Assembly (NCBI RefSeq): GCF_011075055.1
Contig: NC_058145.1
Span: 8,031,228 to 8,095,227 of the forward strand
DNA: 64,000 bases
Reading direction: 5' to 3'
DNA from: Mangifera indica
Lineage: Eukaryota; Streptophyta; Magnoliopsida; Sapindales; Anacardiaceae
In this document: one piece after another, positions 1-9,271 of the stretch
How the letters are laid out: every line of letters begins with the position of its first letter
Numbering within the stretch: the first letter of the stretch is position 1
Translations under genes and position numbers: made by a program
Notes under the pieces: generated by a model
What the model saw: only the letters and a program-made list of their open reading frames with translations
Database searches by the model: none
What the model was told of the DNA's origin: nothing

Positions 1-337
1 ATTATCTTTGAATTGAATTATATGAAATTCATTTTTCAATTAAAATTTAATAATATCGAATATTTTCCACTGGTCCAGTATATATTGGTTAATTGACACT
101 TTCACCCTCAGAGGCAAGGTGGGTAACATTTAGGGGCAATCAGGGTTTGAAAATATTTTATTTCTAAAATTAAAAATTATTATTATTATATTTGATAAAA
201 TTATATAAGTATAAATAATTATTATGTTTAATTAAAAATAATAAAAAATATTAATATATTATTTTACTTAAATACCTTTAGATATAATTATTCTAAAATA
301 TTTTTTATATTATTTATTATAATAATTAAAAATAAGA
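1..337. other. AT-rich flank; left half of an interrupted MITE
   Basis: No gene is visible. From about position 200 to 300 the sequence (TATAAATAATTATTATGT and onward) resembles the start of the MITE at 31631-32636, near 31755-31830. The matching right part lies immediately after the MULE (7665-7910). The MULE therefore seems to have inserted into an older AT-rich MITE. The outer left end, near 130, is not clear. This is an inference from by-eye similarity in AT-rich sequence. Confidence 0.4.
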
Positions 338-346
338 TTTTTTATA

Positions 347-480
347 GGGAAATTTAAATAAATGCCCTTTTTAGTTGGGTAATAAACTAATTTACCCCAA
401 ATTTTGGGGTTAAAGCATAAATACCCTTAAATTAAAGTATTTAAACGAAAATGCCCCAAATATCTCCTTAAATACCAAAA
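347..480 (+). repeat. MULE left terminal inverted repeat
   Basis: It starts GGGAAATTTAAATAAATGCCC and pairs with the reverse complement of the right end, GGGAAATTAAAATAATTGCCCC. Further shared blocks are the AAACGAAAATGCCCCAAA motif and an AATTTACCCC-like motif. The match is imperfect with indels, so the inner boundary is approximate. Confidence 0.8.
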
Positions 481-1215
481 CTACTCTTGTAATTTAAATT
501 ACTATTTTATTTAAGGGTAATAAACAAATTTACCATAAATTTTGGGGTCAAAGCATAAATACCCTTAAGTTAAAGTATTTAAACCAAAATGCCCCAAAAT
601 AATACCGAAACTGCCCTTCCTCTATTTCTATATAAACCACATATCTTCCTTCATTTTTAACATATCTGAGAGAGATTTCTGAATAGAGAAATTAAGTTCG
701 TGTTCAAGATTTCGGGCGTGAAGAGAAAAGTTCGTCATTACGAGGTATTTATCCCTGTCATTACTTTAATCGTTATTATTTTATTGATAATACAATTATA
801 TGTGATATTTTATATAATAAATTATAGTTGTATGTAATATGTAAAATAATAAAAATTAGATAGGTTATGTTTTAAATATTATAGTAGTATAGTATAACAT
901 GATATTACTTCAATCGTTATTATTTTATCAATAATGTAATTATATGTGATATTTTATATAATAAATTATTAGGATATATTTAATAATATTATTTTGTCAA
1001 ATTGAAGTATGAAATAGGTATAATTGTGTAATAGACATCTGTAAATACTATTTTTAGTTGTATTATTTATGTTAATTATATATTTGATTTGGACAATATA
1101 CAATTTACCCCCAAATTCTAGGAGTTAACAAAAATACCCTTATATTAAAATTTTTTAACGAAAATGCCCCAAATATCCTCTTAAATACCAAAACTATCCT
1201 TTTAAATTAAATTAT
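380..1215 (+). repeat. MULE subterminal repeats, three copies
   Basis: A block of about 100-120 bp (AATTTACCCCAAATTTTGGGG, then ATACCCTTAAATTAAAGTAT, then AATGCCCCAAATA, then AATACCAAAACT) occurs at about 380-500, 520-625 and 1098-1215. The first two are close copies and the third is more diverged. Between them lies an AT-rich leader with no coding signal. Repeated blocks beside MULE termini are candidate transposase-binding arrays; that role is inferred. Confidence 0.7.
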
Positions 1216-1374
1216 TATTTGTTAAAGTTTAATAACAAAATATGATATATTTAAGTAGTCACAATATATAATTGAATTATGGAATAGGAATAATTATGTA
1301 ATAGACATATGTAAATATTATTTTCAGCTGTATTATTTATGTTGATTATATATTTTATTGTAGGATTAATCTAA

Positions 1375-3995
1375 ATGGCTGGATATGCTTCAATTAGATA
1401 TGGGGGAAATTGGATAGAAAAGGGTGATAATGTTATAAAATATGTTGGAGGTAATAGGAAATTGATTAAAATTCCAGAACACACATCATTCGAAGAATTA
1501 ATCGAAATAGTGAGCGACAAGTGTAATATAGATCGACGGATATTTAACATTCAATTAAGCATGAAACCGAGGCATCTCGACGACGGTGTTCCGATAGAAA
1601 TTTCGAATGATGAAGATGTTGAGGTTCTTAACGGTCTATCTAACCTCTTCAAAGAATGTGTTCCAGTATTTGTTATAACTACATTTACTGATGATAGTTA
1701 CGAGACTCAACAAGCGAATGAAGATTTTCAAGGTGGTGAGTCGAGCAGTTATCCAGAAAATCAAACTATTGGTGTAGAAGAGATGCAAAATATCCAGATC
1801 AATCCGAAACAAGAATTCTTAGAGGAAGATTTTGCACATATAAATGAAGTTAACGTTGATGCATTGTATCACGCAGAAGAATTCCTTAATGGGGGCGAAG
1901 CAACTTTTCCAGACTGGAGTGAATTTAATGGAAAGGTTGAACATAATATTTCAATCGAAGAACCAGAGATTGAAGAGAAGACCTATGGTAATAACGATAT
2001 TGGAGGTACGAGTTATTTTCCAGAAATAAATCTTGCTGGTGGGAATGTTCTTACTGATGCATTTCATTGGTTACCACCTTTTCCTGATCAACCATCTACA
2101 TCTAGAAACTCTAAAGCATCGACGGATACTGATTCTCCAAAAGTTGGTACATTATTTCCCAGTAAACAACATGTGATTGATGCGATAACTTAAGACGCAC
2201 TTCGTAGGGGATATCAATTTAGAGTGAAAAAATCAGACACGCTTAGATGGGTTCTTGAATGTCGTAACAAAGAATGTAAATGGCGTGCATGGGCAGTTAG
2301 GGTGGGAGAAACTGATAACTTTGAATTACGTCGTTTGGATAGCTATCACACATGTTACAGAAATCAGATATTACCTCATCATAGGCAAGCAGGTGCTCGA
2401 GCTTTGGGGCAAATTTTGAGGACCAAATTCATCTTAGTTGATCGTATTTATCGACCGAAAGAGATCATTGCTGATATCGCCGACCGATATAAAATTGATA
2501 TATCATACGCACAAGCATGACGGGCGAGAAATTGGGCGCTTCAATCATTGAGGGGGACACCGAAAGAGTCATTTATGTTGCTGCCAGAGTATTGCCTTAA
2601 TTTGGAGCGTTGTAATCCGGGGACGGTGACACATATACTAACGGATGAGGAGGATCGATTCAAATACTTTTACATGGCGTTCGGTTGTAGTATCCGTGCA
2701 TTTTAACATCATATTCAATCGGTTATTTGTATTGATGCTGCTTTCTTAAAGGGTCGATATCTGGGTCAACTATTTATTGCTGTCGCATTAGATAGGAATA
2801 ATCAAATATATCCGCTTGCTTTTGGGATTGGTCCCAGGGAAGATCATGACACATGGTGCTGGTTTTTAACGAAGTTGCGGGATTGTATTGGTGAGGTACC
2901 TCAGTTGGCCATCATTTCAGATCGACATGTCAGCATATTTTCTGCATTGGCTGAAGTTTTCCCTGGTGTGCATCACGGTTATTGTTGTCACCATCTCCAT
3001 TGTAACATGCGGTCCAAGTACAAAAAGAATGCTAAAGTCGCATGGATGTACTGGAAAGCAGCCAAGGCGTACACTGAATTTGAATTCCAACAGGTCATGA
3101 AGTCACTGTCCCGTTTGCACCCTGAGGCAATTGCATACCTGCATGAAGTTGGTTTTGATCGATGGGCACGAGCATATTTTCCAGGCCATAGGTACAATGT
3201 AATGACTACCAATATTGCTGAGTCGTTTAATGCCTTGGTCAAACACGCTCGAGGTTTACCTATTACTATGCTGATCGAGTTCATTAGAGGTACATTACAG
3301 CGATGGTTTTATGAAAGAAGAAATCATGCCAGTAAGTTCATATTCACTGTTATACTATATTATAAATGTGTGTTACCAAACTTATACTTGGTTACTAACC
3401 AGGTGAATTTATATTTATATGATTTACAGATGCTTGTACCAGTCCAGTCACACCTTGGGTTGAAGATAAGATCGCAAAACGTGTACGGAAGTCTTCGAAC
3501 TTAGAAGTGCGTCCTATAACAACTGAGCGATACCAAGTTCTTGGTAGTGGCCAATCCCAATATGATGCCCTGGTAGATCTAACGGAGCATACATGTACTT
3601 GTAGAAAATTTCAATTATCAAAGATTCCTTGCATGCACGTTATTGCTGTAGCCAGATATATGAAGCTTACAACTTGCCTTCAATGGGTGCATTCATACTA
3701 CAACACAGCTTTTTATCGAACAGTGTATACAGACGCAGTCAATCCATTGGGAGATCAGTCAGAGTGGCTTCATCCGGAGGAGGCAACTGTTATCCACCCA
3801 CCATATGTGCATCGTCGTCGTGCAGGACGTCCAGCAAATAAAAACAGACGGCCTTCTCAAGGAGAGGTTGTTGAACAACTTATCTGTAGCTGATGTCATC
3901 AACCTGGACATACAAGACAAAACTGCAGAAGCCCTATTCCAGTACCTAGTTCTGTACCATCAAGTTCAGGAAGAAAGAAGAAAGATGAAAAATAA
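1375..3995 (+). pseudogene. MURA-type MULE transposase, four in-frame stops
   Basis: This is the DDE transposase that cuts and joins MULE ends. The single long frame from the ATG at 1375 contains one GT-AG intron (3332-3429), and splicing restores the frame exactly; the model is 840 codons plus stop. In order it shows: a PB1-like N-terminal domain (residues ~1-100); an acidic linker; the MuDR zinc-binding DNA-binding domain (CRNKECKWRAW, then HTC) around residues 285-325; the MULE catalytic domain with ICIDAAF, AIISDRH and the CCHHL histidines; a NIAESFNALVKHARGLP block; a SWIM zinc finger (CTCRKF...PCMH) in exon 2; and a C-terminal CCHC zinc knuckle. Stops are TAA 2191-2193, TGA 2518-2520, TAA 2703-2705 and TGA 3891-3893. 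The last sits inside the knuckle. There is no frameshift, so decay is by point change only. Confidence 0.92.
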
Positions 3996-4005
3996 ATGCA
4001 CTTGT

Positions 4006-4335
4006 AATCGGAGCATCCGCATGTGGTGATCGATCGACATCGGTAATATCCTATGACAATATTAATATTTAATATTAGTAAATCAAACTATTAAGAAAAG
4101 AAATAACAAAGTATTCATTATACAATGTACGTACCTCTAATGTCGAAACAGACGTCACAATGGGAGCCGTAATCAGAGCATCCGCATGTGGTGATCGATC
4201 GACATCGGTAATATCCTATGACAATATTAATATTTAATATTAGTAAATCAAACTATTAAGAAAAGAAATAACAAAGTATTCATTATACAATGTACGTACC
4301 TCTAACGTCGAAATAGATGTCGTAATGGGAGCCGT
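4006..4335. repeat. 165-bp tandem duplication spanning an exon-intron junction
   Basis: Two near-identical 165-bp units, 4006-4170 and 4171-4335, sit head to tail. They differ at only a few positions, for example AATCGG/AATCAG and CTAATG/CTAACG. Each unit carries the 3' part of one - strand exon, an intron, and the 5' part of the next exon of the DUF1985 gene, so the duplication added one whole extra exon (4135-4215). Confidence 0.92.
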
Positions 4336-6884
4336 AATCGGCGCAGCCACAGAAACGTCAGGCCGCTGTCACAAAAGACGATATTAACAAGTTTAGAAAA
4401 AATCAAATTACATATGTGGAAATGAGATATAATATCGTATATCTATGTTTGACTAACCGGAATAATCACAGAAGGTGTCGACGGAGAAGACCGCATGTGA
4501 AGTGATCCATCGTCGTCGACATCCTGTATCAGTATTAACAATTAATATTAATTAATCGATAAGTTATATTTAACGGGATTAATAAATGTATAATCAAATA
4601 ATTTAGATATAACATTTATTTCAAAATGACGTTCTAATTACCTGAACCATCGTATGAGGTGCCATCGAGAAAACCTCATGCGATGATATATAATCGCTGA
4701 TATCAACAGTCAATATCATATCTTCTCGGGATGGTCTCTCATCAAATAACCGACGCTGTAATAATTTTAATATATTAAAATTTATTTCAAAAGTAACATT
4801 CTTAAAAAACTATAAGCAGTTAACACTCACATCGATAACAGGTGGAGACGGGAATGTGAAACCCTCTGTCGATAGTCTGTCACCATCGTCCCGAGAAGGC
4901 TGTAATATAATTTACAATTATTATAAAATTACATATAACTGTGTATATAAATAGATGAAATATCTTATAAAATATTAACTTTTTTACCTGTCCGACAGTA
5001 TCTGTGTGATGAGAGTGTCCGACCTCCGTACGAGTCGTCGTATCTACTATACGACTCAATCTATCCTCCATAAGAGTCATCCTACCCTCGATGACTCTAA
5101 ACCTATCCTCCATCCTAGCCTCTAATCCAGTGAGTCGATCTAAGATAAGATTTCCCCATCGAGCCAATGCAGCATCAAAGTGATGAATAGAGAAATCTGA
5201 TCCAGTGGTAGGAGGATCATCTGATATCTGCTCAGTGGTAGGAGGTATAGGCACGGGATCCGGTGATATGTGCTCAGTGGTAGGGGGTCTAGGCCCGGGA
5301 CCCGGTGATATAAACTCCTCGATAGGGTCGCTAATCGGGCACGTGGGAGGGGGCTGAACAGAAGCATCAATAGGAGGAGGAGCAACGATCGGAGAACTGA
5401 CGTCACGAGGACTCGATGGTGCATCTCCTGACGCCGAAGAAGATCGACTATCCGATATCCCTGTATATCGGACGATATCCTCATACCACTCCGTATCTCT
5501 CTCAACAGGAGATAAATCTAATGGAAAATTAACATCATCCTACAAGATATTTATTTTCAGTATTCATTATTGTCATATCCAGAGTATATGTTAATATTTA
5601 ATTAATTAGTACTTACTGGATCTCCAGTGAAGATAGCTGATATAGAATCCCATCCCGGAATGTCCTTCGTGTGCCATCTCAACATCCGGGCGGCTCCATT
5701 ATACGACGACTCGTCTACCCATCGAAATAACGAGTCCAGCGTCTCATAAATCCAAAACTGTAATATCAATATAAATCGATTATTGTATATATTTACAATC
5801 ATATTAAACTAATTTTATTTTAAACATTCATTTTTTGTTTGAATTAATAAATATCATAATTACCTGAAACGCTAATGGAAATCCCATAATGTCATACTGC
5901 TTAAGCTGATTTTCCTTTTTCTTTTTCGGACCGGAATCAATAGAAATTTGGGAGATGTTATCGCATATAGAGCGATATGTCATCTGCCACACTTGTACTC
6001 CCTACGGGTATGCATTAAACCCATCCAAATGATCAGCTAATTGTAATATCTTCTGGGGAATTGTTTTTCTCAAGTCACTCCCTAACAACCCCATGTGAAG
6101 ATAAAACAACAATGCTAACTTAACTGCATCAGTGTCATCCTCCCCCCACGGTCTCTGCTGGAAAACACGACTCATATCAGCATATGTAACTAATTTACAT
6201 CCATGAAAATATGTCTGGAGGATCCGATCTGTGGCTTTCGATGGAATGTAGAGGTCGATATCTACCAAATTACTGAATCGAAGGCCCGTCATAATAGCAA
6301 ACTCATATGCACTGAATCTGACATCCACGTCATTAACCCGAAACCATAACTCCTCTCCCGAAGTCATCTTATTTATTGCTCGAAGGATGAAGGAATGTAC
6401 TAGGACCCCACTAAATCGACTATCCTTCAACTCAAGGAAGTGTCCGAAACATGTACGTCGAAACATTTGTAATTGTCTCTCTGTTAATAATTTTTTTATC
6501 ACGGCTCCAACATCTCTATATCCACGTGTAGTAACTTGAGCCTTGAAGTGCTTTTCGAGAGGGAATCGCAGTTCATCTCTGCTTTCGTCTCTTTTTCTCT
6601 TTTGTACAGCTCCCTGTATGAAAATTAAATTACAATTATATTAAATTTTTATAAATTTTAGAAAATAAATTATTCAATTCTATACATAGAGGCCTTATTC
6701 GGAAAAACAGATATCAAATTCGAATTCTCCACGTCAAAAAACCTTAAGATGGTTAAATTTCAATTTGATCCCATATGAAAAATATCAAAACAGCCCTAAA
6801 ATTTAATAGAATTGCATTCTGCCCCCTGATTCCAACAAGAGGAAACGCATGTTGGATAACTTTGGAAAATCGCAATTTGCCCCA

Positions 6885-7180
6885 CCACACGAATTCGCGT
6901 GTCCACCACACGAATTCGCGCATCAACCGCGCGAATTCGTGAGTCAACTGCACGAATTCGGGGGGTTGACTGCAATTTTGCCAGCCCACAACGTTTTCCT
7001 ATTTATGCTATGCCCCACCACACGATGAAAACACGCATTTTCACCCCCAATCACACGAATCCGTGTAGTCCAGCAAGTTTGAAAAGTTCAAAACACCTCC
7101 CCGTCCACACGAATTCTGACCACACGAATTCGTGTGGTCACTGCGCCATTCGCGTGGTGACTGCCGAATTCGTGTGGCCA
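6885..7180. repeat. Array of CACACGAATTCG palindromic motifs in intron 1 of the DUF1985 gene
   Basis: About ten copies or variants of CACACGAATTCGTGTG or its half (ACGAATTCG, GCGAATTCG, ACGAATCCGTG, ATTCGCGTGG) are spaced at 15-40 bp. The most complete, CCACACGAATTCGTGTGG, is near 7120-7138. The array lies between the first and second exons of the - strand gene and about 500 bp inside the right MULE end. Its role is unknown; transposase binding or transcriptional control are possibilities. Confidence 0.75.
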
Positions 7181-7534
7181 CATTTCACCTTCCAAACTTC
7201 GTTTTTCAAACTCCATTTCAACAACAATCAACTCTAAACCTAATCTAACATAAAAGCCCTAACAAAATTCATCAAAATCAGCAAGAAATCAAGTATTTTC
7301 TTCGAAAATTTCAAACCGTAAACCCTAACTCAAAACACCCAAATTTCGCATCAAATCGCTCAAATTGTGAAACGAAATGCATAAAGAGATGACAAGGGTT
7401 CTTTTACTAACCTTTTTGTCCATCGTCGTTGCCGGAAGACGTCGGAAAAATCGTCGGATGAAATCGGAGTTGCCGAGTGCGCGAATCGTGTATTCAAAAT
7501 TTTCAGTTTCGTGTGTTTGGCTGTTGTGCGCGTG

Positions 7535-7664
7535 GTTTTGGACGATTTTGAGTGGAGGGGCATTTTCGTCTCTTCACAATTTTGGGGCATTTTCGTTTAG
7601 TGTCAAAATTTAGGGGTAATTTCGTTTTAGCCCTTAATCTTTGGGGCAATTATTTTAATTTCCC
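7535..7664 (-). repeat. MULE right terminal inverted repeat
   Basis: This is the counterpart of the left end and finishes in TTTCCC at 7664, directly before the 9-bp duplication. GGGGCATTTTCGT occurs twice within it (near 7558 and 7584), mirroring the AACGAAAATGCCCC blocks of the left end. Confidence 0.8.
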
Positions 7665-7673
7665 TTTTTTATA

Positions 7674-8552
7674 TCCTAAAAATTAATAAAGAAATTATAT
7701 GTTATAATAAAACTAAGAGTATTTTGTTAATATTTTAATACCTAAGTGGTAATAAAATTATTTCTTATATTACCTATAATATCACCATTGGTAATAAAAT
7801 ATTATCAAAATTTTTTATTATTTACAAACTAAACAAGATAATGTAAGTAATAAAAATATATTACCGTAGTTATTTTTAATACCTCTAAACCAAACACACT
7901 CTTAGGAGTAGCATCGGGAAGGGGATCCCAATTCTTATCTCCATTTTTATTTCCATCCTCTGTTCATTCTCATTATGGAAATGAAAATGATTTTTTGTTC
8001 TTTTTCTCGTAAAAAAAATTCCTCTCCAACCTTTCCTCGTTTTTGTCCCTATTTTTATGGACAAAATCTCATTTTTATATCTTCTAAACATAATATAAAT
8101 ATATTAAATAATAAAATTAAAATCAATTAATTATTTTAAAGATGATATATTAATTATTTTAATATGTATAATAAAAATATAAGAACATAAATATTTTAAA
8201 ATTATAAAAATATGTTAGTGTTATAAGTTAAAATATTAATATAAAGCAACGAAAACGGGCAGAAGGAGAGAGACAAAGACGGGGATCAAGGATTGGGTTG
8301 GGGCAGTACCCTGCCAGTTTCTTCATCCTCCCACCCTGTCATATTCATTATAAATACTCAAAAGAAAAAGCAGCAACAAATTAAGCATTCTTTTTCAAAT
8401 TTCAAACTAAATGCAAAGAAATGACAATAAAACATACAATATAGTTATTTATTTTGTTTATAAATAATCTAAAATATTACATATCAATATATTAATAATT
8501 TTAATAAACAAATTTTATTTTTACCCAAAAAATAATATATCTTATTATATCA
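7674..8552. other. Gene-free AT-rich stretch; right half of an interrupted MITE
   Basis: From the MULE edge to about 7910 the sequence is AT-rich and ends AAACCAAACACACTCTTAGG, similar in style to the right end of the MITE at 31631-32636 (AATCAAACACCCTTATAGG). The rest, to 8552, is AT-rich with a short GC-richer patch at 8240-8340. No coding or RNA gene signal is seen. Confidence 0.4.
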
Positions 8553-8561
8553 AATTAATAA

Positions 8562-9262
8562 GGCCAAAAGACTATTTCCCACTCAAGGTATGTTGATTTT
8601 CCAAAGTTTCAACTGTTAACTTTGAAAATCTCATTTACTCACTGATAGTGGGTTAAAATTAACAGAATCGTAATCTTTAAAAAATTTATCTCATTTTTCC
8701 TCTTAAAAATTTAAAAACTAACATTTTTTTTCCTAAGCCAAGTTTGAAAAAATCATATAGTTTCAATATCCTGTCACACTCTCCGGCATCATTACCAGCC
8801 GTCTCTCCCTCTTGATGGTTCCCTTTTCTCTGATGACCTACCTCAATGCCATCCCAACCCCTCCGGTGTCCAGTTAATCTCGTCTTCATCATATAGGAAG
8901 ATGACTCATCTTTATTTGGGAAGACGATTCCTCTTCCTAGATGTCTCTTGGGCGCCGAAGGGATTGGGGTGGAGTTGAGGCAGACCGTTGGAGGAAGGGG
9001 AACCATTGGGAGGGAGGGAGAGACAGTTGGTGATAGCATCGAAGAGAGTGACCGAATATTGAAACTAAACCCTAGGGGAAATTTTGATTTTTTCAAATTT
9101 GGTTTAGGAGTAAAGTTAGTTTTTTAAATTTAGGGAGGAAAAATAAAATCATATTTAAGTTTATTTTTAATATTAAATATAAAATAACGATTTTATTTTT
9201 AAAATTAACAAAAAAAACTTTGGGAAATCAATATACTTTGGGTGGGAAATAATCCTTTGGCC
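8562..9262. mobile_element. Foldback MULE-type MITE, copy 1 (9-bp TSD)
   Basis: This 701-bp non-autonomous element is flanked by the perfect 9-bp repeat AATTAATAA at 8553-8561 and 9263-9271. Its ends are GGCCAAAAGACTATTTCCCA and the inverted equivalent TGGGAAATAATCCTTTGGCC. The inverted similarity continues inward for over 200 bp; for example CAAGTTTGAAAAAATCA on the left pairs with the reverse complement of TGATTTTTTCAAATTTGG on the right. There is no transposase. The 9-bp duplication places it in the Mutator superfamily. Two relatives lie at 36924-37650 and 43317-44130. Confidence 0.88.
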
Positions 9263-9271
9263 AATTAATAA

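Larger units (their letters stand above)
3946..7423 (-). pseudogene. DUF1985-domain MULE accessory gene, ten phase-0 exons, one in-frame stop
   Basis: The biochemical function is unknown. DUF1985 is a domain found in plant transposon genes, often beside Ulp1-type proteases. Exons read from GT-AG sites and frame: 7412-7423 (ATG plus three codons), 5864-6613, 5617-5757, 4988-5539, 4831-4899, 4642-4755, 4458-4523, 4300-4365, 4135-4215 and 3946-4050. Each is a multiple of three, giving 651 codons plus stop. Exon 2 holds the DUF1985 core (ALLFYLHMGLLGSDL, then HLDGFNAYP). A TAG at 6002-6004 follows AYP, where relatives usually have Trp, so this copy is broken. Exon 4 is rich in Pro/Ser/Thr and ends in a heptad-like segment (LEARMEDRFRVIEGRM) that may form a coiled coil. 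No cysteine-protease domain is seen. The last exon overlaps the end of the transposase in antisense by 50 bp. The ATG exon is four codons long and is the least certain part. Confidence 0.75.
347..7664. mobile_element. Mutator-like DNA transposon (MULE), two-gene, complete ends
   Basis: This 7318-bp element is flanked by a perfect 9-bp direct repeat, TTTTTTATA, at 338-346 and 7665-7673. A 9-bp target duplication is the hallmark of the Mutator superfamily. The ends begin GGGAAATT and form imperfect terminal inverted repeats of roughly 100 bp. Inside are a MURA-type transposase (+ strand, 1375-3995) and a DUF1985-domain gene (- strand, 3946-7423) arranged tail to tail. Both genes carry stop codons, so this copy is not autonomous, although its structure is otherwise preserved with no frameshift found in the transposase. 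Confidence 0.9.

Noticed and set aside
3946..6613. Ulp1-type cysteine protease expected beside DUF1985
   Set aside because: No His-Asp-Cys catalytic segment is visible in any of the - strand exons; the gene ends in short acidic exons instead.
6885..7180. CRISPR-like array
   Set aside because: Units are short near-palindromes with irregular spacing in a plant transposon intron; there are no fixed-length spacers.
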